A stretch of 64,000 nt of DNA from assembly GCF_040214835.1 (NCBI RefSeq), contig NZ_CP157874.1:1678001-1742000 (forward strand), in the 5' to 3' direction. A program made the translations under genes and the position numbers. Below the pieces are notes generated by a model. It ran no database searches. It was not told the origin of the DNA and saw nothing but the letters and a program-made list of their open reading frames with translations. This document shows, in pieces, positions 47,075-56,304 of this stretch. Source of the stretch: Pseudomonas asiatica (GTDB taxonomy: Bacteria > Pseudomonadota > Gammaproteobacteria > Pseudomonadales > Pseudomonadaceae). How positions within the stretch are numbered: position 1 is the first letter of the stretch; every line of letters begins with the position of its first letter.

Positions 47075-47162
47075 CCGCACAAAGCTGTTAATGTATGCCG
47101 CCGCGAAAATCGACCCACGGGGTCGCGCGGCGACATTGACCTGACTGTCGGCCAGATCCGTT

Positions 47163-47753
47163 TTGAATAAAGTTCATTCGCCGCCCATGCGTTATGACCC
47201 CCGCGAGCTCACCGACGAAGAGTTGGTGGCGCGTTCGCATGAGGAGCTGTACCACGTTACCCGCGCCTATGAAGAGCTCATGCGGCGCTACCAACGGACC
47301 CTGTTCAACGTCTGTGCGCGTTATCTGGGGAACGACCGTGACGCGGACGATGTCTGTCAGGAAGTCATGTTGAAAGTGCTGTACGGGCTGAAGAACTTCG
47401 AGGGTAAGTCCAAGTTCAAGACCTGGCTCTACAGCATCACCTACAACGAATGCATTACCCAGTACCGCAAGGAGCGCCGTAAACGTCGGTTGATGGATGC
47501 CTTGAGTCTGGACCCTGTTGAAGAGGCGTCCGAAGACAAGGCTCCAAAGCCGGAAGAAAAAGGCGGGCTGGACAAGTGGCTGGTGCATGTGAACCCGATT
47601 GACCGGGAAATCCTGGTGCTGCGTTTTGTCGCAGAGCTGGAGTTTCAGGAAATTGCCGACATCATGCACATGGGCCTGAGCGCGACAAAAATGCGCTACA
47701 AGCGCGCGCTAGACAAGCTTCGGGAGAAATTTGCCGGCCTCGATGAAACTTAG
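47163..47753 (+). CDS. sigX: ECF sigma factor SigX
   Basis: 196 residues from a TTG at 47163 (MNKVHSPPMRYDPRELTDEELVARSHEE); MNK at the start is shared with SigX proteins as I recall them, while an ATG at 47187 is the alternative. Region 2 (DADDVCQEVMLKVLYGLKNFEGKSKFKTWLYSI is conserved) and region 4 (FQEIADIMHMGLSATKMRYKRAL) are present. SigX controls oprF and membrane lipid genes. No anti-sigma factor gene is adjacent. Confidence 0.93.
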   Translation: MNKVHSPPMRYDPRELTDEELVARSHEELYHVTRAYEELMRRYQRTLFNVCARYLGNDRDADDVCQEVMLKVLYGLKNFEGKSKFKTWLYSITYNECITQYRKERRKRRLMDALSLDPVEEASEDKAPKPEEKGGLDKWLVHVNPIDREILVLRFVAELEFQEIADIMHMGLSATKMRYKRALDKLREKFAGLDET

Positions 47754-47864
47754 TGGCGTGCAAATATCTCTAACGAACCGGCGAGTTCTGCTAGACTTGC
47801 CGTCGAGTTGTCCCCCTTGTTTGTGGTGGGACTGCTTAACTATCACCAGATGGGGATTTAACGG

Positions 47865-48902
47865 ATGAAATTGAAAAACACCTTGGGCTTGGCCATTGGC
47901 TCGCTCGTCGCTGCTACTTCGTTCGGCGTTCTGGCTCAAGGCCAAGGCGCTGTGGAAATCGAAGGCAACGTTACCAAGCAGTACTACGACAGCGAACGTA
48001 ACTTCAAGAACGACGGCACCAATCCTGGTGTTCGCCTGGGCTACTTCCTGACCGACGACGTTTCCCTGGACCTCGGCTACAACGAGACCCACAACGCTCG
48101 TGGTGAAGTCTTCAACAAAGACATCAAAGGTTCCAAGGCCAAGCTCGACGCCACCTACCACTTCGGTACCGTGGGCGACGCTCTGCGTCCGTACGTTTCC
48201 GCCGGTTTCGCTCACGAGAGCCTGGGCCAGGCCACTCGTAGCGGCCGCGACCACTCCACCTTCGCCAACGTTGGCGCTGGCGCCAAGTGGTACATCACCG
48301 ACATGTTCTTCGCCCGTGCTGGCGTAGAAGCCATGTACAACATCGACAACGGCAACACCGAGTGGGGCCCGACCGTTGGTGTTGGTCTGAACTTCGGCGG
48401 TAGCCCGAAGCAAGCTGAAGTCGCTCCGGCTCCAGTTGCCGAAGTGTGCTCCGACTCCGACAACGACGGCGTTTGCGACAACGTCGACAAGTGCCCAGAC
48501 ACCCCAGCCAACGTTACCGTTGACGCTGATGGCTGCCCGGCAGTTGCCGAAGTCGTTCGCGTTGAGCTGGACGTCAAGTTCGACTTCGACAAGTCGGTCG
48601 TCAAGCCAAACAGCTACGGCGACATCAAGAACCTGGCTGACTTCATGAAGCAGTACCCACAGACCACCACCACCGTGGAAGGTCACACTGACTCCGTCGG
48701 CCCAGACGCTTACAACCAGAAGCTGTCCGAGCGTCGTGCCAACGCTGTCAAGCAGGTCCTGACCCAGCAGTACGGCGTGGAATCCAGCCGTGTTGACTCG
48801 GTTGGCTACGGCGAAACCCGTCCGGTTGCCGACAACGCCACCGAAGAAGGCCGCGCTGTCAACCGTCGCGTTGAAGCTCAGGTAGAAGCCCAGGCCAAGT
48901 AA
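47865..48902 (+). CDS. oprF: major outer-membrane porin OprF
   Basis: 345 residues. Signal peptide MKLKNTLGLAIGSLVAATSF (cleaved near VLA), an eight-stranded beta-barrel (to about 185), a Cys-containing DxDxDG linker (CSDSDNDGVCDNVDKCPD) and an OmpA-like peptidoglycan-binding domain (from about 225; HTDSVGPDAYNQKLSERRA). It is a structural protein and slow porin that anchors the outer membrane to peptidoglycan. Codon use is strongly biased, as for a highly expressed gene. Confidence 0.97.
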   Translation: MKLKNTLGLAIGSLVAATSFGVLAQGQGAVEIEGNVTKQYYDSERNFKNDGTNPGVRLGYFLTDDVSLDLGYNETHNARGEVFNKDIKGSKAKLDATYHFGTVGDALRPYVSAGFAHESLGQATRSGRDHSTFANVGAGAKWYITDMFFARAGVEAMYNIDNGNTEWGPTVGVGLNFGGSPKQAEVAPAPVAEVCSDSDNDGVCDNVDKCPDTPANVTVDADGCPAVAEVVRVELDVKFDFDKSVVKPNSYGDIKNLADFMKQYPQTTTTVEGHTDSVGPDAYNQKLSERRANAVKQVLTQQYGVESSRVDSVGYGETRPVADNATEEGRAVNRRVEAQVEAQAK

Positions 48903-48920
48903 TTGGTTTGAAGCTTCATG

Positions 48921-48948
48921 AAAAACCCGGCCTCGGCCGGGTTTTTCT
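48921..48948 (+). terminator. rho-independent terminator of oprF
   Basis: AAAAACCCGGC (48921-48931), loop CTCG, GCCGGGTTTTT (48936-48946): an 11-bp perfect stem ending in Ts, 18 bp after the stop. Confidence 0.94.
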
Positions 48949-48972
48949 TTGCCTGGGATTTGTGTGGTGTGT

Positions 48973-49072
48973 GCCGGCCCTTTCGCGGGTAAACCCGCTC
49001 CCACAGGTTCGCCGCACCCTTCAGGTCATGCACAATCCCTGTGGGAGCGGGTTTACCCGCGAAAGGGCCGGC
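48973..49072. repeat. REP pair with 35-bp perfect arms, CGCGGGTAAACCCGCTCCCACAG family
   Basis: 48973-49007 and 49038-49072 are exact reverse complements. Between the convergent oprF and cobA genes. Confidence 0.92.
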
Positions 49073-49084
49073 GCAGGCAGCGCA

Positions 49085-49825
49085 TCATCCAGCAATTGCC
49101 ACCAATTCCTGAACCACCTGTTCCCCAACCACCTCCCCAATCACCAAAATCGCCGGGCTACGCAAGCCAAACCCCCGCGCATCCTCGACCATCCCCCGCA
49201 CATCGCTCCTGCACTCCCGCTGCTGCGGCAACGAGGCATTTTCGATCATCGCCACCGGCGTCGCCGGTGCCATGCCCCCGTCCAGCAACCCTTGGCGCAC
49301 CTGCTCCAGCCTGGCCACGCCCATGTACACCACCAGCGTCGTCCCGCCCTGGGCCAAGGCCGCCCAGTTCAGTTCGCTGTCGTCCTGGGTATGTGCCGTG
49401 ACCAGCGTCACGCCCCGGCTCACACCCCGTGAGGTCAGGGAAATCCCGCATTGCGTGGCGCCAGCCAGGCCGGCGGTGATGCCGTTGACCACTTCCACCT
49501 CGATGCCATGCCCCTGCAGCCACAGCGCCTCTTCACCACCACGGCCGAAGATGCACGGGTCGCCGCCCTTGAGCCGGACCACGCAGCGTCCTTGCCGCGC
49601 ATGGCGCAGCATCAGGCGCTGGATGAATGCCTGCGGCGTGGAGCGGCAGCCGCCGCGCTTGCCCACGGCAATCACCCGGGCCTGCGGGCAATGCTCCAGC
49701 ACCGCCGGGTTGACCAGGTCGTCGATCATCACCACAGCGGCTTGCTGCAATGCGCGTACAGCCTTGAGGGTGAGCAGTTCGGGGTCGCCAGGACCAGCAC
49801 CAACCAGCCAGACTTTCGCATTCAT
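49085..49825 (-). CDS. cobA: uroporphyrinogen-III C-methyltransferase
   Basis: 246 residues. SUMT signature VGAGPGDPELLTLKA at the N-terminus, then VRLKGGDPCIFGRGGEEA and GITAGLAGATQCGISLTSRG. It uses SAM to make precorrin-2, the branch to sirohaem and cobalamin. No CysG-type dehydrogenase/ferrochelatase domain is fused. Its position after the nitrate genes fits the need of nitrite reductase for sirohaem. 27 bp after the kinase/phosphatase gene stop. Confidence 0.93.
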   Translation of the reverse strand: MNAKVWLVGAGPGDPELLTLKAVRALQQAAVVMIDDLVNPAVLEHCPQARVIAVGKRGGCRSTPQAFIQRLMLRHARQGRCVVRLKGGDPCIFGRGGEEALWLQGHGIEVEVVNGITAGLAGATQCGISLTSRGVSRGVTLVTAHTQDDSELNWAALAQGGTTLVVYMGVARLEQVRQGLLDGGMAPATPVAMIENASLPQQRECRSDVRGMVEDARGFGLRSPAILVIGEVVGEQVVQELVAIAG

Positions 49826-49852
49826 CAGGGTTTCCTCATCGGCAAGGTGCGT

Positions 49853-51523
49853 TCAGCCCTTGAGCAGGGTGAGCAGCAATATCAGGTTGAACAGCAAGGA
49901 CAGCAGGGCCAGGGTGCGCCAGACCTTCAACGGTTCGCGCTCCAGCAACGGCCGTGGCCGGCTGGGCAGTTCCTGGTGGTCGCCACGCTCGAGCAGCAGC
50001 AACCAGTGTTCGGCGGTTTCGAAGCGCTGCGCCGGGTCCGCTGCCAGTGCCTGGTGCAGGTTGTGCTGCAGCCATTCCGGCAGGTCGGGGCGGTAGCGCG
50101 CGGCGTTGACCGGCTGGCCGAAGCGCGGGCGCTGGAAAGCCTCCACTTCGCCGTAGGGGTAATGCCCGGTCAGCAGGTGATACAGCGTCACGCCCACGGC
50201 ATACAGGTCCTGGCGTGGGCTGGGCGGCTGGCCGTCGAACGCTTCCGGGGCAATGTATGACGGCGTGCCCGGCAACTCGTGCAGCGGGTCTTCGGACAGC
50301 CCCGGGCAGTAGGCCAGGCCGAAGTCCAGCAGGCGCAGCTGGCCATCGCTGCCCAGGTGCAGGTTCTCTGGCTTGATGTCGCGGTGCAGCAGGTTGCGCC
50401 GGTGCAGTACGCCGACCGCTTGCAGCAGCTGCCGGGCCAGCTCCAGCCACTGCGGCATGGGTAGCGGGCCGTGCTCGGCCAGCAGCGCTGCCAGGCTCTG
50501 GCCGGGGTATTCGCGCATCACGTAGTACAGGTGCTGGCGCTGGCTGGCGGTGTGCAGTTCGGGGAAGTGCCGGCCAGCGACCCGGCGCAGAAACCATTCT
50601 TCCAGCAACAGCCCTTGCGCCGCGCCGGGCTCCTGCTCGCGTGCGGCGGGCAGGGTCTTCAGCAGCCAGGCTTGGCCCTGGGCATCGCGCACCCGGTACA
50701 GCAGCGACTGGCGGCTTTGCGAAAGCAGCTTTTCGGCTTGCCAGCCATCGATTACCTGGCCTTCACGCAGCGGGCCGGGCACTGGCCATTGCTGCAGTTG
50801 CGCCAAGGTGTCGCCCAGGTTGGCCGTGCCCAGTTGCTCGACCTGCACCAGCAAGGCACTGGCGTTGTCCTGGCTGCCGTTCAGGTGCGCGCTGGCGACC
50901 AGGGTGTCGACGGCCAGTTGCAGGTCGGGTTGCTCGCGCAGCACCGCCTGGATGTGCTGGTCGCCCAGGCTGGCCCATACGCCATCGCTCAACAGCAGGA
51001 AGCTCTCGCCCGGCTGCAGCTCACCTTCCAGATAATCCACCAGCAGGTGCTGGTCCAGGCCCAGCGCGCGTTTCAGCACATGCTGCATGCCTGGCTGGTC
51101 CCATACATGGTCTTCGCTCAGGCATTGCAGGCGCCCAGCGTGCCAGCGGTACACGCGGCAGTCACCCACGTGGGCCAGGGTAAAGCGCCGGCCACGCAGC
51201 ACCAGCGCGCTGAGGGTGGTCAGCAGTGGCTGGCCACTGCCTTGGGCGCGCAACCAGCGGTTCTGCGCCAGCAGCAGGCGGTCGAGTGCCTGGGCCACGC
51301 TCCAGGTCGCGGGGGTGGCGTAGTAGTCCAGGGCCAGCGCCTGCAGGCTGGCGCGGGCTGCCAGGCCGCCATCGGCACATTGGCTGACGCCGTCGGCGAG
51401 GGCGAACAGGTAGCCTTTGCTGGCGGCCAGCTCCGGCGCCGGGGTAACCAGGCGCAGGGCGTCCTGGTTTTCCTCGCGCGGCCCGGTGGCGCTGGCCTGG
51501 GCAAAGTTCAGTTGCAGGCTCAT
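49853..51523 (-). CDS. bifunctional PP2C phosphatase / Ser-Thr kinase, membrane anchored
   Basis: 556 residues. Residues about 1-235 are a PP2C phosphatase (REENQDAL, ALADGVSQ, AHVGDCRVY, LLSDGVW, DNASALL). Residues about 260-520 are a eukaryotic-type kinase with HRDIKPEN at about 378, DFG at about 400 and APEAF. A C-terminal membrane helix ends the protein (ALLSLLFNLILLLTLL). Having kinase and phosphatase on one chain implies self- or partner-reversible phosphorylation. It lies 9 bp after nasA, between it and cobA, so a role in nitrate assimilation is inferred from the operon. Confidence 0.88.
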   Translation of the reverse strand: MSLQLNFAQASATGPREENQDALRLVTPAPELAASKGYLFALADGVSQCADGGLAARASLQALALDYYATPATWSVAQALDRLLLAQNRWLRAQGSGQPLLTTLSALVLRGRRFTLAHVGDCRVYRWHAGRLQCLSEDHVWDQPGMQHVLKRALGLDQHLLVDYLEGELQPGESFLLLSDGVWASLGDQHIQAVLREQPDLQLAVDTLVASAHLNGSQDNASALLVQVEQLGTANLGDTLAQLQQWPVPGPLREGQVIDGWQAEKLLSQSRQSLLYRVRDAQGQAWLLKTLPAAREQEPGAAQGLLLEEWFLRRVAGRHFPELHTASQRQHLYYVMREYPGQSLAALLAEHGPLPMPQWLELARQLLQAVGVLHRRNLLHRDIKPENLHLGSDGQLRLLDFGLAYCPGLSEDPLHELPGTPSYIAPEAFDGQPPSPRQDLYAVGVTLYHLLTGHYPYGEVEAFQRPRFGQPVNAARYRPDLPEWLQHNLHQALAADPAQRFETAEHWLLLLERGDHQELPSRPRPLLEREPLKVWRTLALLSLLFNLILLLTLLKG

Positions 51524-51532
51524 GGCTGTGCC

Positions 51533-52744
51533 TCAGACCCGCGCCGCGGTAACCGCAGCCGAGCCCCAGGTGGTGCGCCAGCGCTGTTTCACGCCGTGCA
51601 GGCCGAACCAGGCCAGCAAGCCCAGGCTGGCGAACAGCCACAGCCCCAGCTGGTAGTCACCGGTGTGCTGCTTGATGGTGCCAAGCCCGGCGGCCAGCAG
51701 GAAGCCTCCGATGCCGCCGGCCATGCCGATCAGCCCGGTCATCACGCCGATCTCCTGACGGAAGCGTTGCGGTACCAGCTGGAACACCGCGCCATTGCCG
51801 GCCCCCAGGCCGAGCATGGCGCTGACGAACAGGGCCAGTGCGGCGGCGGCGCTAGGCAGGTTGAAGCCGACTGCAGCGATGCAGATGGCCGCCACACTGT
51901 ACATGCCCAGCAGGGTGCGAATGCCGCCGAAGCGGTCGGCCAGAGCGCCGCCGAGCGGGCGCATCAGGCTGCCGGCGAACACGCAGGCAGCGGTGTAGTA
52001 GCCAGCGGTGACCGGGCTCAGGCCATACTGATCGCTGAAATAGCCGGGCAGGGCGCTGGCCAGGCCGATGAAGCCGCCGAAGGTGACGCTGTAGAAGAAC
52101 ATGAACCACCAGCTGTCACGGTCACCCAGGGCCTTGAGGTAGTCGGCCATGGCTTTTGGCTTGGGCCGCTGCGGAGCATTGCGTGCCAGCAGGGCGAACA
52201 CCAACAGCGCCAGCGACAGCGGGACCAGCGCGAAGCCGAACACATTGTTCCAGCCAAAGCCCGCAGCCAGCGCCGGGGCCAGCAGGGCGGCGAACACCGT
52301 GCCGGAGTTGCCGGCACCGGCAATGCCCATGGCTTTGCCTTGGTGCTGTGGCGGGTACCACTGCGAGGCCAGCGGCAGTGACACGGCGAACGAGGCACCG
52401 GCAAAGCCGAGGAACACGCCCAGCAGCAGCGCTTGTTCATAGCTGTGCACGCCCAGGTGCCAGGCAGCGGCGAGGGCGATGATGACCACCACCTGGCCGA
52501 TCAGCCCTGCGGTCTTGGGCGAAAGGCGGTCGACCAGCACGCCCATGGCAAAGCGCAGGATCGCCCCGGCCAGGATCGGCGTGGCCACCATCAGGCCCCG
52601 TTGTTGTGCACTCAGCTGCAGATCGGCGGCAATCTGCACCGCCAGTGGGCCAAGCAGGTACCAGACCATGAAGCTGAGGTCGAAGTACAGGAACGCGGCG
52701 AACAGCGTGGGCACATGCCCGGATTTCCAGAAGCTGGTACTCAT
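51533..52744 (-). CDS. nasA: nitrate/nitrite MFS transporter
   Basis: 403 residues from the ATG at 52744 (MSTSFWKSGHVPTLFAAFLYFD). Twelve membrane helices and the nitrate porter features of the NarK/NasA group, with long Gly-rich helices (GAGNSGTVFAALLAPALAAGFGW and MGLGAGNGAVFQLVPQRFRQEIGVMTGLIGMAGGIGGF). Inner-membrane nitrate uptake for assimilation. Preceded by a leader with a terminator that NasT should antiterminate. Confidence 0.9.
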   Translation of the reverse strand: MSTSFWKSGHVPTLFAAFLYFDLSFMVWYLLGPLAVQIAADLQLSAQQRGLMVATPILAGAILRFAMGVLVDRLSPKTAGLIGQVVVIIALAAAWHLGVHSYEQALLLGVFLGFAGASFAVSLPLASQWYPPQHQGKAMGIAGAGNSGTVFAALLAPALAAGFGWNNVFGFALVPLSLALLVFALLARNAPQRPKPKAMADYLKALGDRDSWWFMFFYSVTFGGFIGLASALPGYFSDQYGLSPVTAGYYTAACVFAGSLMRPLGGALADRFGGIRTLLGMYSVAAICIAAVGFNLPSAAAALALFVSAMLGLGAGNGAVFQLVPQRFRQEIGVMTGLIGMAGGIGGFLLAAGLGTIKQHTGDYQLGLWLFASLGLLAWFGLHGVKQRWRTTWGSAAVTAARV

Positions 52745-52777
52745 CGAACACCTCACTCGGCAATGCAACGGAACGAA

Positions 52778-52827
52778 AAAGACGCCGCTACCCGCTCCAC
52801 GTGGGTGGAGGGGAGAGCGACGTCTTT
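52778..52827 (-). terminator. nasA leader: leader terminator upstream of nasA (NasT-type attenuator)
   Basis: On the minus strand AAAGACG pairs with CGTCTTT (outer stem 52778-52784 with 52821-52827), with inner CGCT/AGCG and CTCCAC/GTGGAG stems, and it ends in a T run. It lies between nasT and nasA, where ANTAR proteins are known to prevent termination. A 5-bp stem CAACT/AGTTG with a six-base loop (52890-52905) lies upstream in the leader. Confidence 0.7.
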
Positions 52828-52914
52828 GTCGGGATCAAGTGGGCAACCGCCGTTGGCTACCGGTGATATTTGTTCAGCAAGAGATGGGCCAACTCTGAGA
52901 AGTTGCAGTCCCCT

Positions 52915-53029
52915 TGTAGGAGCGGCCTTGTGTCGCGATGGGCTGCGCAGCAGCCCCAGGATCTCAGCTTCGCGGCAGAGATTGCCGGGGCTGCTGCGCA
53001 GCCCATCGCGACACAAGGCCGCTCCTACA
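52915..53029. repeat. REP pair with 43-bp arms, GTAGGAGCGGCCTTGTGTCGCGATGGG family
   Basis: 52915-52957 and 52987-53029 are reverse complements. It separates nasT from the nasA leader, so most transcripts through it must cross a large hairpin. Confidence 0.9.
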
Positions 53030-53050
53030 GGGACCGCGTGAAGCAGGTTG

Positions 53051-53626
53051 CTAGCCCAGCATCTCGTGCATGGCAATGATCTGCTCGGCCACCTGAATCA
53101 GCTTCTGCTGCCGGCTCATGGCCTGGCGGCGCATCAGGGTGTAAGCCTGTTCTTCGTTGCAGTCCTTCATCTTCATCAGCAAACCCTTGGCCTGCTCGAT
53201 GCGCTTGCGCTCGGCCAGTTGCTGGTCGCGCGCAAGCAGCTGCGCCTTCAGCGCCTGGTCGCTTTCGAAGCGGGCCATGGCCACGTCCAGGATCGGTTGC
53301 AGCCGCGCGGCATGAATGCCTTCGACGATGTAGGCGCTGACCCCTGCCTGGATCGCCTGGCGCATCACCCCAGGGTCGTGCTCGTCGGTGAACAGCACGA
53401 TCGGCCGCGGCTGGTCACGACTGACCAGGACCACCTGTTCCATCACATCGCGGTCCGGTGAGTCGGTATCGATCAGCACCACGTCCGGGCGCACCGTTTC
53501 GACGCAGGCGGGCAGGTCGATGGTCAGGTCCGGGGCTTCGATGACCTCGAAGCCGGCCTCGCTCAAGGCCGCCTTGAGGCGGCCGAGTTTGCTCTGGGTG
53601 TCGTCGATCAGCAGGATGCGCAACAT
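53051..53626 (-). CDS. nasT: ANTAR response regulator NasT
   Basis: 191 residues. N-terminal pseudo-receiver (LRILLIDDTQSKLGRLKAAL) and a C-terminal ANTAR RNA-binding domain (ERKRIEQAKGLLMKMKDCNEEQAYTLMRRQAMSRQQKLIQVAEQI). NasT binds the nasA leader RNA and prevents termination when NasS has released it in response to nitrate or nitrite. 12 bp after nasS. Confidence 0.94.
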   Translation of the reverse strand: MLRILLIDDTQSKLGRLKAALSEAGFEVIEAPDLTIDLPACVETVRPDVVLIDTDSPDRDVMEQVVLVSRDQPRPIVLFTDEHDPGVMRQAIQAGVSAYIVEGIHAARLQPILDVAMARFESDQALKAQLLARDQQLAERKRIEQAKGLLMKMKDCNEEQAYTLMRRQAMSRQQKLIQVAEQIIAMHEMLG

Positions 53627-53638
53627 GAATGGTCCCCC

Positions 53639-54853
53639 TCACGCGCCGACACGGGCATCAGGCAGGTCGCCCAGTGCATGCAGGCTGAAACTGCGGGCAT
53701 AACCGTAGGGGTCACTGCCGTCCCAGCGGCTGCCATCGATCAGCAGGCTGCTGCGCATCGGCTGCTCGGGGCAGGCCACGCCGAGGCTTTGTGCCGCCTC
53801 GCCATACAGTGCCAGCTGCTGGACCTGGCGGGCCACGCCGAGGTAGTCGGGGTCGTCGCGCAGCAGGCCCCAGCGGCGGAACTGGGTCATGAACCACATG
53901 CCGTCGGACAGGTACGGCAGGTTGGCCCGGCCATGATCGTGCAGGCGCAGGGCGTGCGGGTCTTGCCAGTGGTTGCCCAGGCCGTCGTGGTAGCTGCCGA
54001 GCAGGCGTGGTTCGATACTTGCCAGCGGGGTGGCCAGGTAGGCGCTGCCGCTGAGCAGTTGCGCAGTGCTGCGGCGGTTCTCCGGGCTTTGCTCGATGAA
54101 GCGGCTGGCAGCGAGGACCGCCTTGATCAGCGCGCGGGCGCTGTTGGGGTATTGCTCGGCAAAGGCGCGGGCGCAGGCCAGGACCTTTTCCGGGTGGTCC
54201 GGCCAGATCGACTGGCTGGTGGCCAGGGTGAAGCCCTGGCCCGTGGCTACGGCATCGGCAGCCCAGGGTTCGCCCACGCAGAAGCCGTCGATGCGCCCGG
54301 CCTGGATATGCGCGGCCATCTGCGCTGGTGGTACCACCACGCTGTCGACGTCGCGCAATGGGTGGATGCCCTGGCTGGCCAGCCAGTAATACAGCCACAT
54401 GGCGTGGGTGCCGGTGGGGAAGGTCTGGGCGAAGGTGAGGCGTGCGCCATGCTGGTGCACCAGGCGCGCCAATGCTTCAGGGTTGGTCACGCCTTTGCGC
54501 TGCAGGGCCGGGGACAGGTTTATGGCCTGGGCGTTCTGGTTCAGCCCCATGAGCACGGCCATGGCGCTGGCCGGTACACCGCCGATGCCCAGGTGCACGG
54601 CGTACACCAGGCCATACAGGCAGTGCGCGGCATCCAGCTCGCCGCTGACCAGCTTGTCGCGCAGCCCGGCCCAGGAGCCCTGGCGCTTGAGGTTGAGGGT
54701 AAGGCCGTGCTGCTGGGCGAAGCCCTGGGTGGCGGCGACTACCACCGAGGCGCAGTCGGTCAGGGCCATGTAGCCGATGTTCAGGCTGGGCTTTTCCGGC
54801 GCGTCGCTGCCGTTGACCCAGGCCAGGGGCGTTGCTCGGGGTACAGTGTTCAC
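53639..54853 (-). CDS. nasS: nitrate sensor NasS (NrtA/CmpA-like)
   Basis: 404 residues from the GTG at 54853, chosen because GAGGA lies just upstream and the family core ([25 protein letters not shown]) starts at about residue 23. No signal peptide, as expected for a cytosolic nitrate sensor rather than an ABC transporter binding protein. It holds NasT inactive until it binds nitrate or nitrite. First gene of the block nasS-nasT-nasA-kinase-cobA. Confidence 0.92.
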   Translation of the reverse strand: MNTVPRATPLAWVNGSDAPEKPSLNIGYMALTDCASVVVAATQGFAQQHGLTLNLKRQGSWAGLRDKLVSGELDAAHCLYGLVYAVHLGIGGVPASAMAVLMGLNQNAQAINLSPALQRKGVTNPEALARLVHQHGARLTFAQTFPTGTHAMWLYYWLASQGIHPLRDVDSVVVPPAQMAAHIQAGRIDGFCVGEPWAADAVATGQGFTLATSQSIWPDHPEKVLACARAFAEQYPNSARALIKAVLAASRFIEQSPENRRSTAQLLSGSAYLATPLASIEPRLLGSYHDGLGNHWQDPHALRLHDHGRANLPYLSDGMWFMTQFRRWGLLRDDPDYLGVARQVQQLALYGEAAQSLGVACPEQPMRSSLLIDGSRWDGSDPYGYARSFSLHALGDLPDARVGA

Positions 54854-54961
54854 AAGGTTCCTCGCCCGTACTGATAAGGCTGTGGGCTTTTCCGGTGCAA
54901 CCGATGTGCCATCTGGCAGCCTCCCTGTGGAGCAACTGCCTTGTGCCGCCTGCATTGGCCT

Positions 54962-55043
54962 CATCGCCGGCAAGCCAGCTCCCACAGATACAGCACAGGT
55001 CAGCCCTTGTGTTGTTCCTGTGGGAGCTGGCTTGCCGGCGATG
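54962..55043. repeat. REP pair, GTGGGAGCTGGCTTGCCGGCGAT family
   Basis: Arms at 54962-54986 and 55019-55043. It lies in the divergent gap between nasS and pyrD. Confidence 0.9.
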
Positions 55044-55092
55044 GGCTGCGCAGCAGCCCCACGATTTGCTGTCATGCCGGCCTCGCGCTGGC

Positions 55093-55098
55093 TATAAT
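55093..55098 (+). promoter_or_regulatory. probable -10 of pyrD
   Basis: Perfect TATAAT preceded by GGC, 33 bp before the pyrD ATG; no good -35 at normal spacing was found. Confidence 0.45.
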
Positions 55099-55131
55099 CG
55101 CCCCCTCATTCACCCCGAGCCTTGCCCGCCC

Positions 55132-56154
55132 ATGTATACCCTGGCCCGCCAGCTGCTGTTCAAGCTTTCCCCGGAAACCTCCCACGACCTGTCCCTGGAC
55201 CTGATCGGCGCCGGTGGCCGTCTTGGCCTCAACGGCATGCTGTGCAAGCAGCCGGCGGCTTTGCCGGTTACGGTCATGGGCTTGAACTTCGCCAACCCGG
55301 TGGGCCTGGCGGCCGGCCTGGACAAGAACGGCGCGGCCATCGACGGTTTCGCCCAGCTGGGCTTCGGCTTCGTCGAAATCGGCACCGTCACCCCGCGCCC
55401 ACAGCCGGGCAACCCCAAGCCGCGGCTGTTCCGCCTGCCGGAGGCAACGGCCATCATCAACCGCATGGGTTTCAACAACCTGGGCGTTGATCACCTGCTC
55501 GGCCGGGTGCGGGCTGCGCGTTACAACGGCGTGCTGGGCATCAACATCGGCAAGAATTTCGACACCCCGGTGGAGCGTGCCGTCGATGACTACCTGATCT
55601 GCCTGGACAAGGTGTACACCGACGCCAGTTACATCACGGTCAACGTCAGTTCGCCAAACACCCCGGGCCTGCGCAGCCTGCAGTTCGGCGATTCGCTCAA
55701 GCAGCTGCTCGATGCCCTGGCCGAGCGCCGCGAGCAACTGGCCGGCACGCATGGCAAGCGCGTACCTCTGGCAATCAAGATTGCCCCGGACATGCGCGAC
55801 GAAGAAACCACCCTGGTGGCCGCCGCGCTGATGGAGTCGGGCATGGATGCGGTGATCGCCACCAACACCACGCTGGGGCGTGAAGGTGTCGAAGGGTTGC
55901 CGTACGGTGGCGAGGCGGGCGGCCTGTCGGGCGCGCCGGTGCTGGAGAAGAGCACCCATATCGTCAAGGTGCTGGCGGGCGAGCTGGGCGGCAAGCTGCC
56001 GATCATTGCCGCTGGCGGCATTACCGAAGGCCGCCATGCCGCCGAGAAGATCGCTGCCGGGGCGAGCCTGGTGCAGATTTATTCGGGCTTCATTTACAGA
56101 GGGCCAGCGTTGATTCGCGAGGCGGTGGACGCTATCGCTGCGATGCCGCGGTGA
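55132..56154 (+). CDS. pyrD: dihydroorotate dehydrogenase (quinone), class 2
   Basis: 340 residues from the ATG at 55132 ([26 protein letters not shown]); the N-terminal helix is the membrane-binding, quinone-access part of class 2 enzymes. FMN-binding [13 protein letters not shown] and the catalytic Ser in [11 protein letters not shown] are present. It oxidises dihydroorotate to orotate in pyrimidine synthesis at the inner membrane. Confidence 0.96.
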   Translation: MYTLARQLLFKLSPETSHDLSLDLIGAGGRLGLNGMLCKQPAALPVTVMGLNFANPVGLAAGLDKNGAAIDGFAQLGFGFVEIGTVTPRPQPGNPKPRLFRLPEATAIINRMGFNNLGVDHLLGRVRAARYNGVLGINIGKNFDTPVERAVDDYLICLDKVYTDASYITVNVSSPNTPGLRSLQFGDSLKQLLDALAERREQLAGTHGKRVPLAIKIAPDMRDEETTLVAAALMESGMDAVIATNTTLGREGVEGLPYGGEAGGLSGAPVLEKSTHIVKVLAGELGGKLPIIAAGGITEGRHAAEKIAAGASLVQIYSGFIYRGPALIREAVDAIAAMPR

Positions 56155-56168
56155 CCTGGCCGTCCCAT

Positions 56169-56188
56169 TCGCGGGCGAGCCCGCGAAG
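56169..56188. repeat. REP fragment
   Basis: TTCGCGGGCGAGCCCGCGAA, a single short palindromic core of the first REP family, just after pyrD. Confidence 0.6.
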
Positions 56189-56218
56189 AAGCCAGCGCGG
56201 ATATGGATTCGAAGTCAT

Positions 56219-56243
56219 AAAAAAGGGCCCCATCAAGGGGCCC
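56219..56243 (-). terminator. rho-independent terminator of rmf
   Basis: GGGGCCC pairs with GGGCCCC across a 5-base loop (56225-56231 with 56237-56243). On the minus strand the stem is followed by six Ts, so it terminates rmf, about 60 bp after its stop. Confidence 0.9.
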
Positions 56244-56304
56244 CTGGGCCTTCGCCCGCCGCCCGGATAGGGCGTGCATGGTAAATCGAATTCAGTGTCC
56301 TCGT

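Noticed and set aside
43052..47080. An open frame of about 1,340 codons on the minus strand across five plus-strand genes
   Set aside because: It crosses recognised genes, terminators and REP sites and has no family-like sequence; it results from strong third-position G/C bias.
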